Shown: in pieces, positions 1 to 8,021 of the stretch
Layout: each line of letters begins with the position of its first letter
Numbering within the stretch: position 1 is the stretch's first letter
Assembly (NCBI GenBank): GCA_964576475.1
Contig: CAZNVG010000015.1
Location: 1 to 23,694 of the forward strand
Source: CAZNVG01 sp964576475
Lineage (GTDB): Bacteria > Patescibacteriota > Saccharimonadia > Saccharimonadales > CAZNVG01
Direction: 5' to 3'
DNA length: 23,694 nucleotides
Notes under the pieces: model-generated
Database searches by the model: none
What the model was told of the DNA's origin: nothing
Seen by the model: only the letters and a program-made list of their open reading frames with translations
Program-made: the position numbers and the translations under genes

Positions 1-174
1 GAGCAAGACATATCCTACAATACGGGACCAAGCTATAGTGCTGATGCGGTGCTGCACCCAGACAAACTTATTCCCTTCGTAGAGAAACACATGCGCTATC
101 TAAACAATCACCCTCAAACAAATCCTCGGCAATACCTTGCGAATCTCCGTTTGATGACAAAAGTTCGCAAATAG
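1..174 (+). CDS. C-terminal fragment of an unrecognised protein
   Basis: The window opens inside a reading frame that runs without a stop for 57 codons and ends at TAG 172-174. The visible tail is polar and basic (ends LMTKVRK), with aromatic and proline positions typical of a folded enzyme C-terminus. No domain motif is recognisable in so short a piece and the start lies outside the window. It precedes the GH5 gene by 97 nt that include a good promoter, so it is probably a separate transcription unit. The codon choice is like that of the AT-richer neighbours. Confidence 0.6.
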   Translation, partial: EQDISYNTGPSYSADAVLHPDKLIPFVEKHMRYLNNHPQTNPRQYLANLRLMTKVRK

Positions 175-203
175 TAGGCGGTCTGCACAGTATATATCTG
201 GGC

Positions 204-232
204 TTGTTGTTCGTTATATGCGGTAGTATCAT
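204..232 (+). promoter_or_regulatory. Promoter for the GH5-GH114 pair
   Basis: A -35-like TTGTTG at 204-209 is followed after exactly 17 nt by TATCAT at 227-232. The predicted transcript would start near 239 and give a leader of about 33 nt before the GTG at 272, with a weak AGGCGG purine stretch at 258-263 as a possible ribosome binding site. Predicted by eye. Confidence 0.5.
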
Positions 233-271
233 TAGCATAACTACAATAAACAAATCAGGCGGTATTAGCAC

Positions 272-1603
272 GTGAGCAAAGTAACGAAGCAATCCCATGA
301 GAACATTGATGCATCTGCAACGCGTAAAAACAAACTAATTACCAAGATAGTACGGCATCCAGCAGTCCTCGCGGGAGTGCTTGTTGTGGTCGCGGTCGCA
401 ACCTTAGTTGCGGTGAATGCTGCAACAGTTCGAAAGAGTGTTCGCTTTGGGCTCGGCGGCGGTAGCCTCACTGGTACTGCAACTTCCCAACCGGATGGTA
501 GCGTTGCTTTTGCTTCAGGCGGCGGTGGTAGCGTTGCATCAGGTAAGTTCTATGTTGTCGGTAAGCAAATAGTAGATCCTGATGGAAATATATTTAGACC
601 AATGGGGGCTAATGTTGCGGTTAGACAGGCACCGTATCTCGAGAAGAACTTTGTATTTAACTACTTTGGAACAGCCAACGGTAAGAGCGAGGAAGTAAAA
701 GCTTGGGGCTGGAATACAATTCGTGTCAACGTAGCTTGCAACATAACAAGTAACCCATCGGTTAGCGAAACACTGGCTGGTCTTGATGAACTGATCAAGG
801 AATACACAGCCAAGAAACTCGTCGTGATGATCGACTGTCACGATGGCAACATTACTGTTAAGGACGTCAATTACGACAACCCATCGGTACAGAGCGCTAT
901 GAACTTCTTTGATACTTTAGCGAAAGCATACAAGAACAATCCTTATGTTTGGTTCAATACAGTGAACGAACCTTGGGGAAGTAGCAATATACCGCAGTGG
1001 TCAGATCTGCAAAACAAACTCTACGCACGCATTCGTGCCAATGCACCAGACAATATCTTCGTTGCCGACCTGTCAGGCGGGGGCAACGCTATAGAGAATC
1101 TTGTAGACGGCAACTTGCACGGCACGTATGGCGCCGGTAAGTGTAACCTTGTGTACGGATGGCATTCGTACGGCTTCATAAATGGTTTTGCTGATGACGC
1201 CAAGCACAAAGATTACATAAACCGACTTTCTGCTATGAATATACCTATGGTTGTAGGCGAACTCGGCGATCCTCTCAATGAGTTCGGTCAGCCACTCACA
1301 GCTCTTGGCTATCCAGGGGTGGCCGGCAACCCAACTCAAAACCGCATTGGTGCTAATGCGGTGATTAGTTACGCCGCACCCGCCGGGTATGGCTTACTGT
1401 GGTGGCATGCAACAGGTGATACAAATAGTTCGATTACGTATTCACTAACAACACGCAAGATTGCTCCATGGCTTGTTAACTCCTCTAACCTTAGCGAACT
1501 ATCTGCTACTGGTCGTCGTTATTGGGATGTGTCCCATCAAAACCATATACTCGGTAAGTTTACGGGCAATTTGAAAAACAGTAACTGTCCATCAGCTCCG
1601 TAG
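272..1603 (+). CDS. Membrane-anchored or exported GH5-family glycoside hydrolase (cellulase/mannanase-like)
   Basis: 443 residues, GTG start. A basic cytoplasmic segment (1-30) is followed by one hydrophobic span (about 31-51) and a short module beginning RKSVRF. A glycine/serine linker (about 60-90) leads to a GH5 TIM-barrel domain. Family-invariant GH5 residues are visible: Arg151 in TIRVNV, His190 in DCHD, the acid/base Glu233 in VNEP, His298 and Tyr300 in WHSY, the nucleophile Glu330 in VVGELGDP, and a Trp in LLWWHA. The fold and catalytic pair are therefore well supported. The substrate (beta-glucan, mannan or other) cannot be told. The enzyme probably acts outside the cell, tethered to the membrane. 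The next gene, 29 nt downstream, carries the same N-terminal module, so both likely form an operon for surface polysaccharide breakdown. Confidence 0.88.
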   Translation: MSKVTKQSHENIDASATRKNKLITKIVRHPAVLAGVLVVVAVATLVAVNAATVRKSVRFGLGGGSLTGTATSQPDGSVAFASGGGGSVASGKFYVVGKQIVDPDGNIFRPMGANVAVRQAPYLEKNFVFNYFGTANGKSEEVKAWGWNTIRVNVACNITSNPSVSETLAGLDELIKEYTAKKLVVMIDCHDGNITVKDVNYDNPSVQSAMNFFDTLAKAYKNNPYVWFNTVNEPWGSSNIPQWSDLQNKLYARIRANAPDNIFVADLSGGGNAIENLVDGNLHGTYGAGKCNLVYGWHSYGFINGFADDAKHKDYINRLSAMNIPMVVGELGDPLNEFGQPLTALGYPGVAGNPTQNRIGANAVISYAAPAGYGLLWWHATGDTNSSITYSLTTRKIAPWLVNSSNLSELSATGRRYWDVSHQNHILGKFTGNLKNSNCPSAP

Positions 1604-1632
1604 TAGTAAATAATGCGAAAAGGCAATCTACT

Positions 1633-2874
1633 ATGCCAAAAGTTAGCAAACAAGAACACGGCAGTATAAATACAAAGCAAGCTCGAGCTAACGCTCGGGT
1701 AATGAGATATGCTCGCCATCCAATTACGATTGTTGTCATACTCCTGATAGTTATTGTTGGCGCAATTGTTGCAGTGCGTGCGGCGGGTGAACGCAAGAGT
1801 GTACGCTTTAGCTTGAGTGGCGGCTCAATCTCAGGTGGTGCGAGCGACACTGGAGGTAGTGTGGCGTTTGGCATTGGCACAACTAGCTGGTGGAAGCCGG
1901 CTCAGAATACGAAGTGGCAATGGGTGCTTAATGGAAAAGTAACGACTAATGAACTGGCTCGCTTTGACATGTACGACGTTGATCTGCAAAGCATGGTTCC
2001 GGCTCCTACCACACAAGAAGTAACATGGGCTAATGGACACAAGGCAACGATCACATGGCCAAAAGGTACCGAGAATCCAGGTATGATTCAAACCCTTAAG
2101 AGTAATGGCAAAAAGGTTATTTGTTACATCGACACAGGAGCGTTCGAAGATTATCGTCCAGACGCGTCATTGTTCCCGGGTAAATGGGGCGCGGCAAATA
2201 ATCGTGCACCAAGTGCCAACGGTGGCGGTCAGGACTTATGGGGTTCGACTGTTCCGTACGCTGGTCCGCCGCAATACGCCTCGCTTGATGTAATTGGTGG
2301 TGATTCAGAGGACAGCTCTGGTGCATCATTCAGTGGTGAATACTGGCTCGACCAACGAGAGCCAGCTTGGAAGGAAGTCTGGGGACCGATAATTTGGGCA
2401 CGGCTTGATCTTGCTAAAAAACTTGGTTGCGACGGTGTAGAGGGTGATCAGAACAACGCGTATGGCAATGACACGACATTTGGCGCCACACAGGCAATAA
2501 GCTTGCGGCTTTACCGAGAATTCTACTATCAAGCACACCTTCGTGGACTGACTGCAATTAGTAAAAACGGTATTGAGCTGACAGCTCAGCAAGTAACTGA
2601 ACCAGGCACGGCAGCTATTAGTTACTGTGCACCAGGGTTATGTGTTCCCGACGGAATACTTAACGAGGAATGTCAGCAATACAATGAGTGTGGTGACCTC
2701 GATCCGGCAACCAGCAAAGGTATGTGGGTAGGGCAGGTGGAGTACAAGGGCACGGCAACGTCAGTGTGTAGTGGCACAAATGGCGCAAATGCGAAAAAGC
2801 GTATGGCAATGAAAAAACCAGTTACCGATCCGGTTGATGAACGAATCTCGTTTGCCTGCTGGGAAACCCCGTAA
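1633..2874 (+). CDS. Membrane-anchored GH114 endo-alpha-1,4-polygalactosaminidase-like protein
   Basis: 413 residues, ATG start with AAAAGG upstream (about 1618-1623). The N-terminus repeats the neighbour's design: a basic stretch, a hydrophobic span (about 31-49) and the ERKSVRFSLSGGS module. The catalytic domain then shows GH114 hallmarks in order: WQWVLNG (about 95-101), YDVDL (114-118), VICYIDTGAFEDYRPDA (162-178), YWLDQR (237-242) and GCDGVEGDQNNAY (265-277), where the family usually has GCDGVEPDN. The C-terminal part has six closely spaced Cys (CAPGLC, EECQQYNEC), suggesting disulfides and an extracytoplasmic location. GH114 enzymes cut galactosamine-rich polymers such as those in biofilm or fungal matrices; that substrate is family knowledge, not shown here. 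The stop lies 3 bp from the convergent gene's stop. Confidence 0.85.
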   Translation: MPKVSKQEHGSINTKQARANARVMRYARHPITIVVILLIVIVGAIVAVRAAGERKSVRFSLSGGSISGGASDTGGSVAFGIGTTSWWKPAQNTKWQWVLNGKVTTNELARFDMYDVDLQSMVPAPTTQEVTWANGHKATITWPKGTENPGMIQTLKSNGKKVICYIDTGAFEDYRPDASLFPGKWGAANNRAPSANGGGQDLWGSTVPYAGPPQYASLDVIGGDSEDSSGASFSGEYWLDQREPAWKEVWGPIIWARLDLAKKLGCDGVEGDQNNAYGNDTTFGATQAISLRLYREFYYQAHLRGLTAISKNGIELTAQQVTEPGTAAISYCAPGLCVPDGILNEECQQYNECGDLDPATSKGMWVGQVEYKGTATSVCSGTNGANAKKRMAMKKPVTDPVDERISFACWETP

Positions 2875-2877
2875 CGG

Positions 2878-3648
2878 CTACAATCTTCCGTCAAGTATTA
2901 GCGTGCCGTCCATCGTTTCTATAAAGCCAACGATGTGCTCTGTAGTCTGAGTGGTTGATTCTATTGTCATACTAAGTGGAGCTGTCTTGTAAATATGTCG
3001 AGCTGTAGCTTCCTGTTCGGTGGAGCGCATTGTGCCGAGTTGAGTGTAGGTGTGCGATGGAAGTAATTCAGGTTTTTCGTTGTTCGCCCATATTGGACCG
3101 AACCACGTGTCGCGGAGAACTTCTGCACCTCCAGAATGCGGTTCGATAATTCGCAACATTATAGTGCGCATGTGGGAGCGAGCGGAAGGGTCGTCCACAA
3201 ACTGACGACTAGCCAGTCGCGGCCTCTTCGCATCAAACAGCCCAATTTGTATTGTTTCGTCGACAGCGAGTTTTCCGACATCTAAAAAGCCCCATGTTTT
3301 TACATCCATATCAATAGATCGTCTGTAGTTTTCGTTGGCCAACTCCATCTTGCGTAGGTCAAAGGAGTGTTGTAAATGATGCGCTAATTCATCGTTGCCG
3401 ACAATTTGCGCGTATAGAGCGGCAAACTCTACTGGAGAGAGTTCGGATAGACGTTCGGCAATCAAGGGTTCCGATACACGAACAAACGCTTCGGTGAATA
3501 CGGCATCGAGATTATCATCTGGCTGTGTCTCATCTTGCAAGCGGGCAGTAATATAGTCATGAATAGACTGCGCCATCTCTAAAGTGGTTTCGTCAGGCAG
3601 TATATCTGTCGGTGTTGGCTCGCTTGGTGAACGTTTTTCTCGTGCCAT
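2878..3648 (-). CDS. Unrecognised 256-residue protein
   Basis: ATG start at 3648, with GGAG about 8 nt upstream (transcript sense CGGAGCGTCACAT before the ATG). No signal peptide or membrane span is seen. The protein is acidic and helical in its first half (polar segment to about residue 25, then amphipathic helices to about residue 130). A mixed second half, rich in beta-prone segments, ends TLILDGRL. I do not recognise a family. It is convergent with the GH114 gene (3 bp between stops). Its start lies only 24 nt beyond the end of a hammerhead ribozyme fold on the same strand, so transcripts reading through from the SPFH gene would, after cleavage, carry that ribozyme in this gene's leader. 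A TATAGT at 3674-3669 (transcript sense), overlapping the ribozyme's 3' end, could also serve as its own -10. Confidence 0.75.
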   Translation of the reverse strand: MAREKRSPSEPTPTDILPDETTLEMAQSIHDYITARLQDETQPDDNLDAVFTEAFVRVSEPLIAERLSELSPVEFAALYAQIVGNDELAHHLQHSFDLRKMELANENYRRSIDMDVKTWGFLDVGKLAVDETIQIGLFDAKRPRLASRQFVDDPSARSHMRTIMLRIIEPHSGGAEVLRDTWFGPIWANNEKPELLPSHTYTQLGTMRSTEQEATARHIYKTAPLSMTIESTTQTTEHIVGFIETMDGTLILDGRL

Positions 3649-3672
3649 ATGTGACGCTCCGTTTTATAACTA

Positions 3673-3727
3673 TACACATTCGTCGTCTACGACTCATCAG
3701 CATGGCTGGTTTCATCCATGGTGTGTA
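3673..3727 (-). ncRNA. Hammerhead ribozyme, type III topology (HHR3), 3' of the SPFH gene
   Basis: Read on the minus strand. Stem III 5' arm TACACA (3727-3722), C17 at 3721, and predicted cleavage between 3721 and 3720. Stem I is CATGG (3720-3716) pairing with CCATG (3705-3701) around a 10-nt loop. The core CTGATGA is at 3700-3694. Stem II is GTCG/CGAC (3693-3690, 3685-3682) with loop TAGA. The core GAA is at 3681-3679. Stem III 3' arm TGTGTA is at 3678-3673. All three helices pair perfectly and the G10.1-C11.1 pair is present. The one departure from consensus is at 15.1/16.1, where the usual A-U pair is exchanged for U-A, so the fourth A of GAAA is missing. That may lower activity. It lies 206 nt after the SPFH stop, on the same strand. 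Confidence 0.75.
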
Positions 3728-3777
3728 GGTGAGGGTGCTTGCTTGTAATGGTGTCGCGAACGACAAATCCAGAACAA

Positions 3778-3836
3778 GAGCACTCCTCACAGGAGATTAG
3801 CGGTCTCTCCCAACCGAGTGATTTTCACGAGTGCTC
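3778..3836 (-). other. Structured 3' untranslated region of the SPFH gene
   Basis: Between the SPFH stop and the ribozyme, the transcript has GAGCACTC (3836-3829) able to pair perfectly with GAGTGCTC (3785-3778). This encloses two smaller hairpins, GTGA/TCAC and GGAGA/TCTCC. Further hairpins in the same 3' region include ACTAC/GTAGT around a TTCA/TGAA loop near 3863-3876. The 285-nt gap 3649-3933 holds no credible gene. There is no U-tract, so these are not ordinary intrinsic terminators. Confidence 0.45.
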
Positions 3837-3933
3837 ACAACGTGAGTGCCGTGCTGTACTGATCACTACTTCAGTAGTTCACTTTGACCCCATAGTAGGT
3901 CCTAGTGCGAACAAACTAGTTCATCGGACTGCT

Positions 3934-5937
3934 TCAGCTGTCGGAGGACTCCGGCTCGGCTGCGCCGACGGTCGCCAGTTCCGGCTTGTGGCCGTTGTCG
4001 TTGACCTGGCCGGCCGCAAGCGATGCCATGACCATGGCGCTGATCGCGTCGCCGGTACCGCCCGAGCTGCCAACCTGGATGTTCGGCGTGATCACGACAC
4101 GGCCCTTGGCGATGGCTTCGATGACTGCGACTGCAGCCGTCTGCGCCTCGCCGATGGCCTCCTTCTGAGCCTGGAAGCCCGCCGCGACCGCGAGACCCTT
4201 GGCCTTCTCGGCATCCGCCGTGGCGGTACCGATCGCCTTGATCTTGGCAGCTTCGGCATCGCCGACCGTGGTGGTCACCTCGGCCTTGCCCTTGGCTTCC
4301 GCGACGTTGGCTTCTGCCTCACGCGTCTTGATCTCGACCGAGACCTTCGCCTTGGCGAGGTCGCCCTGCATGTCGGCTTCACCGCGCTGCGCTTCGAGCG
4401 CGACGCGTGCCTGCTGGGCGTCCTGCTGAGACTTGAAGGTCTCCTTCTCCTGCGCCGCGATCTCGCGTGTCGTCAGAACTTCGACGAGCGATTGCGGGAA
4501 CACGACGTCCTGGATGTAGACACCGCGGACTTCGACGAGGTAGTCCTCGAGGTAGTCCTTGATGTACGTCATGGCGTCGGCCTGGACGGCGGTACGCGTC
4601 TCGATGAACTCCATGGCGGTGAGTTCCTGCAGCTTGTTCCGGAAGTGGTTGCCCACTGCCGACTGCAGGACCTCGTTGACCAGGTTCTCCATCGAGGCGA
4701 CGCTGCCGATGACGCGAGGCGCGTTGGTGTCGGGCACGTGGATCTGAACCTGCAGATCGATCTTGAAGCTGAAGGCCTCGCGGCTCTTGGCTTCGATCGG
4801 GCTGAGGTTCGCGTCCAGGCTGTGTGCCTCGCTCGTTGCGTTCGCCCAGTTGAGCGTCAGGATCGAGGTCGGCACGATCTTCGCCTGGTAGATGCGCGGG
4901 TTCAACGGGTACTTGCCCGTGCGCAGCGATTCCTTCCAGATGCCCCGATGTCCCGGCTGGACGATCGAACCATGCTTGTACGTCTCACCCGAGGTGTCGA
5001 GCGGCGGCAAGCCCACGTAGGACTTGATGACGCCGACCTCACCTTGGTTGACGACCAGCATCGGCACGATCTCGACCGAGAACAGGAACGGGTTCAGCAG
5101 GTAGGTGCCGTAGAGCAGCGGGTCGTGTTGCAACCCGATGCGTCCGCCGGCCTCCAGGAACGCTTCGAAGTCCTGGTAGTTGTTGTGGAGGTTGTTCTTC
5201 GTCCCCAACAACAGCTGGATGATCTCTGCGTCGCTGGCTCCCTCGGCTTCCTTGGCCGTGATGTCCTCGAAGCCACCCAGCCGGCATGCCATGTCGCCCG
5301 AGGGCAAAGGCGGTCCTTCGTTCGCCGTGACGATGCCGATGTAGTCGACCGAGTCGTCGTTCGGGTTTGGCCGAATGACGGTTGTCGACAACTGATCGGG
5401 CGTCAGACGAGAGATCGCTGCCGAGGTGCCCTCGGAAACGACCTTGCCGTAGGTGGCGCCGAGCGTTGCGACGGCGAAGGCGACAGGATGCATCGGGATG
5501 GTCGTGCCTGGAGGCAGAACCGGCCGTTGCACACCGCGCTGACCGCCGTTCGCCATGAAGGCTGGCAGATCACTGAAGTCACCGAGTGCCGGCGTGTATT
5601 CAGCGGTCTTCGCACCGGGAACGGTCGGGTTGCCGACCTGTGCGATGACCACGCCGATGCCGCCAGGAGGAATCTGCACCCAAGGGTACAGCTCCACCTT
5701 GTAGAGCGGCCACAGCTTGAATCGCCAGCCCGGCATCAGAACATCGGGTTGATAACCGGCTTCGCCCTTCTGGGCGATGAGCTGGTTCTCGCCCTTCTTT
5801 CCCCATGCCTTGGTGACCAGTCCGATCTTGGACGGGCCGATGTTGTGCAGGGAATTCGTGATGAACTTCCAGAGGAAGAGCAACACCACGAGTCCGCCTG
5901 CAGCGAATCCGATGAGTTTGAAAGGTACGTCGTCCAC
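3934..5937 (-). CDS. SPFH/Band 7 (flotillin-like) membrane protein, GC-rich
   Basis: 667 residues from a GTG start at 5937. AAAGGAG lies 4 nt upstream, the first 22 codons of the longer open frame have no such signal, and the nearby ATG is out of frame. One N-terminal membrane span (about 7-27) is followed by a long SPFH domain. A coiled-coil rich in Ala, Glu, Lys and Gln (about 480-600, AEA-type repeats) is typical of flotillins. The polar tail ends ESSDS. Such proteins form large membrane-associated cages or microdomains. It is longer than most bacterial flotillins, with a large segment (about 50-250) that I cannot assign. Most codons end in G or C, unlike neighbours. Promoter TTGCTA-17-TATAGT and a leader hairpin lie upstream; a hammerhead ribozyme lies downstream. 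Confidence 0.85.
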   Translation of the reverse strand: MDDVPFKLIGFAAGGLVVLLFLWKFITNSLHNIGPSKIGLVTKAWGKKGENQLIAQKGEAGYQPDVLMPGWRFKLWPLYKVELYPWVQIPPGGIGVVIAQVGNPTVPGAKTAEYTPALGDFSDLPAFMANGGQRGVQRPVLPPGTTIPMHPVAFAVATLGATYGKVVSEGTSAAISRLTPDQLSTTVIRPNPNDDSVDYIGIVTANEGPPLPSGDMACRLGGFEDITAKEAEGASDAEIIQLLLGTKNNLHNNYQDFEAFLEAGGRIGLQHDPLLYGTYLLNPFLFSVEIVPMLVVNQGEVGVIKSYVGLPPLDTSGETYKHGSIVQPGHRGIWKESLRTGKYPLNPRIYQAKIVPTSILTLNWANATSEAHSLDANLSPIEAKSREAFSFKIDLQVQIHVPDTNAPRVIGSVASMENLVNEVLQSAVGNHFRNKLQELTAMEFIETRTAVQADAMTYIKDYLEDYLVEVRGVYIQDVVFPQSLVEVLTTREIAAQEKETFKSQQDAQQARVALEAQRGEADMQGDLAKAKVSVEIKTREAEANVAEAKGKAEVTTTVGDAEAAKIKAIGTATADAEKAKGLAVAAGFQAQKEAIGEAQTAAVAVIEAIAKGRVVITPNIQVGSSGGTGDAISAMVMASLAAGQVNDNGHKPELATVGAAEPESSDS

Positions 5938-5945
5938 ATGTCTCC

Positions 5946-6003
5946 TTTGATAGTGTGCGTGGGCAATCAAATATACTATAAAACTTCGTTGCATAAATAG
6001 CAA
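5946..6003 (-). promoter_or_regulatory. Promoter and 5' leader hairpin of the SPFH gene
   Basis: On the minus strand, TTGCTA (6003-5998) and TATAGT (5980-5975) are separated by exactly 17 nt. The predicted transcript starts near 5968. Its first bases TTTGAT (5971-5966) can pair with ATCAAA (5951-5946) around a 14-nt loop, and the Shine-Dalgarno GGAG follows directly after the stem. This 5'-terminal stem next to the ribosome site could stabilise the RNA or tune initiation; that role is inference. Confidence 0.55.
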
Positions 6004-6078
6004 TGAATGACTATGAAATATTTACAAATCGTCAAAAACGTACATAGCACCATTGTCTGTAGATAGAAGTCGTTAGAC

Positions 6079-6107
6079 TTGCGAGTGGAAGGTAAACCCT
6101 CTAGTCT
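6079..6107 (+). promoter_or_regulatory. Promoter for the trehalase-family gene, leaderless architecture
   Basis: TTGCGA (6079-6084), 17-nt spacer, TAGTCT (6102-6107), then 6 nt to the ATG at 6114. Transcription would start at or within a base of the A of ATG, giving a leaderless mRNA. The gap 6004-6078 upstream shows nothing else identifiable. Confidence 0.5.
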
Positions 6108-6113
6108 AAGGTT

Positions 6114-7394
6114 ATGCCTAAACCAAAAATACTACTTAAGAAAGTCGCTGCAAAGCTTGGACTAATCGCTGCACAAACAGAAGCTAGAGCGGTTGACGAG
6201 GCGCTTGACTATATTGCTGATTATTGGGAGACGCTTAAGCGTGAACATATTGAAGACAGTGGCACAATTATAGGTTTGCCAAATCCGTATATTGTTCCTG
6301 CGACGGACAAGAAAGCTCGCTTTTCCTTTGAAGAGCAGTATTACTGGGACAGTTATTTCATAGCTTTAGGGTTAGTGAACACAAAACATCAGAAGATAGC
6401 CGAGGGTATGCTCGAGAACCTCCTGCATATATATAAACGATTCGACTTTATACCAAACGCCAGTCGAATGTATCTGATGAGCCGTTCGCAGCCTCCAGTA
6501 CTCACAAGTTTTATACGGCTCATATATGAAACTGGTAAGAAAGATCACCAATGGCTAAAAGATCATATGGCAGTTGCTGAGGACGAATATAGAAAAGTAT
6601 GGATGAATGATACGCACCCACTGTGGCATCGCGTTCATAAAGGACTTAGTCGATACTATGACGTAAATGTGTTGCACGATCTTGCAGAGGCTGAATCTGG
6701 GTGGGATATGACGCCGCGTTTTGAGAGAAAATGTCTTGACTACTTACCCATAGATCTTAACTCGTTGCTCTATAAGTATGAGATGGATTTTGCGTGGGGC
6801 GCACAAATATATGGCACAGCAAAGCAGGTGCATGCATGGCAGAATAGCGCGCGCAAACGAAAGAACGAAGTAGATAAACTCATGTGGCATAAACGTAAGG
6901 CCATGTATTTTGATTACAACTACGCTAAGTCGCAGCTTGGGGATGTCTGGTCGCTGGCTGGATACTTCCCGCTATGGTCGGGAATGGCCTCAGCAGAGCA
7001 GGCTGAGCGACTGGTACGTAATATTACCAAGTTCGAACAAACTGGAGGGCTTACGACAACGACGCGCCCTCTTATAGATACGAGTATCTTCGGATCGTTA
7101 AAGACACAGTGGGCCTATCCAAATGGGTGGTCTCCACTTCATTGGGTGGTTATTGAAGGACTTGAGAACTATGGCTATCATGACGACGCACAAAGAATCG
7201 CTCATAAATGGATTCACACCAATTTAGACTGGTATGAGCGACATGGGGAGTTTATTGAAAAATACAATGTCGTTAATCCACGAAAGCATCCTGTAGAAGG
7301 TGTTTATCCTAGTCAGAGCGGATTTGGGTGGACGAACGCAGTGTTTGCGCGCCTGGTAGAAAAATATCCGTTCGATCAAGTTAGCGAGCAGTAA
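6114..7394 (+). CDS. Trehalase-family (GH37) protein, cytoplasmic
   Basis: 426 residues, no signal peptide. GH37 signatures are clear: RFSFEEQYYWDSY (69-81, matching the family RFxExYxWDxY) and QWAYPNGWSP (332-341). The catalytic acid Asp198 sits in AESGWDMTPRF. Glu382 in EKYNV corresponds to the E. coli TreA catalytic base in its EKYDV. FGWTNAVF closes the domain. Two oddities are the QWD signature reading QWA, and the glycine-rich lid before EYPLQ of TreA being replaced by a shorter VNPRKHPVEG segment. Both catalytic residues remain, so it is probably an active alpha,alpha-glycosidase, but substrate preference may differ from trehalose. It is transcribed alone and its 3' end overlaps the convergent DUF3841 gene by 14 bp. 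Confidence 0.85.
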   Translation: MPKPKILLKKVAAKLGLIAAQTEARAVDEALDYIADYWETLKREHIEDSGTIIGLPNPYIVPATDKKARFSFEEQYYWDSYFIALGLVNTKHQKIAEGMLENLLHIYKRFDFIPNASRMYLMSRSQPPVLTSFIRLIYETGKKDHQWLKDHMAVAEDEYRKVWMNDTHPLWHRVHKGLSRYYDVNVLHDLAEAESGWDMTPRFERKCLDYLPIDLNSLLYKYEMDFAWGAQIYGTAKQVHAWQNSARKRKNEVDKLMWHKRKAMYFDYNYAKSQLGDVWSLAGYFPLWSGMASAEQAERLVRNITKFEQTGGLTTTTRPLIDTSIFGSLKTQWAYPNGWSPLHWVVIEGLENYGYHDDAQRIAHKWIHTNLDWYERHGEFIEKYNVVNPRKHPVEGVYPSQSGFGWTNAVFARLVEKYPFDQVSEQ

Positions 7395-7977
7395 AGTAGT
7401 CAACCCGTACGACCTGCGACATCGCCACCTGTCCAACTGTGGCTTGCGTATATGGTTGTTCAGACGCCCACTCAGTGCTGGCGCGCAGTGTCGGTAGATC
7501 AAGTATTCTCTCCCAACTCGCTACTATATGCGAATTTCTGGTCGTCATGTCCTCGCCAGCAGCGCGAGCCTGGTTATAGTCGGCATAGAATTCATCGTAC
7601 TCTGTCTCGCTGAGAGGCACTAGCGACGGATTGGAGCCGAGAAGCATGTGCCAGCTGTCGTAATCACTCAGAAGCACCTCGCTCTTTGGTGCACGAAAAT
7701 GTACCCGAACACCATCTGTCCCACGCTCTAAGTGGTATCTGTTTCTTAAATCTGGTTTTGGTTCAGCCCAGGCCCAGATGGGATAGTTGCCCTCATAATT
7801 GACGAGACGTTCGGTCATTTTTTGCATCAACCAACGATAGGCGGGCCTAAAATCAGTATGTGCAATACGCCTTCCATCTGCGCGAAGAACGCCTTTTGTT
7901 TCTGCTTGACGCCAAAATTCGAGCGGCTGTATTGTCCAAAGCTGCAGTTCGCTGGTCTCCATGGGTAGGTCACTCAT
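7381..7977 (-). CDS. DUF3841 family protein
   Basis: 198 residues. The N-terminal LQLWTIQPLEFW, the central AYRWLMQKM and the YPIWAWAEPKPDLR segment match the pattern of DUF3841, a family of about 190 residues without assigned function (recognised by eye). There is no membrane span or signal. The start at 7977 is the first Met; a second in-frame Met lies five codons in. The 3' end overlaps the trehalase-family gene by 14 bp in convergent orientation. The start faces the HD-domain gene across 44 bp containing an inverted repeat, so the two may be co-regulated. Confidence 0.75.
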   Translation of the reverse strand: MSDLPMETSELQLWTIQPLEFWRQAETKGVLRADGRRIAHTDFRPAYRWLMQKMTERLVNYEGNYPIWAWAEPKPDLRNRYHLERGTDGVRVHFRAPKSEVLLSDYDSWHMLLGSNPSLVPLSETEYDEFYADYNQARAAGEDMTTRNSHIVASWERILDLPTLRASTEWASEQPYTQATVGQVAMSQVVRVDYFTAR

Positions 7978-7986
7978 ATAAAACTA

Positions 7987-8003
7987 TTGCTAAAGTATAG
8001 CAA
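7987..8003. promoter_or_regulatory. Inverted repeat in divergent promoter region
   Basis: TTGCTA at 7987-7992 and its perfect reverse complement TAGCAA at 7998-8003 are separated by AAGTA. The minus-strand reading TTGCTATACTTTAGCAA contains a TATACT -10 for the DUF3841 gene. The plus strand has TATAGT at 8013-8018 for the HD gene. The symmetry could be an operator or simply two overlapping promoter elements. The same TTGCTATACTT word sits at the prephenate dehydratase promoter. Confidence 0.4.
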
Positions 8004-8021
8004 AAATGATCTTATAGTGAT

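Noticed and set aside
1191..1215. CTGATGA within the GH5 gene
   Set aside because: No GAAA or stem II follows; it is ordinary coding sequence.
3592..3610. CTGACGA on the minus strand in the unknown 256-residue gene
   Set aside because: AAA follows the core directly with no room for stem II; coding sequence.
3739..6000. 753-codon open frame on the plus strand opposite the SPFH gene
   Set aside because: It is rich in Arg, Asp and Leu in a way expected from reading a GC-rich gene antisense. It shows no domain motif, and the opposite strand has a clear SPFH protein with promoter and ribosome site.
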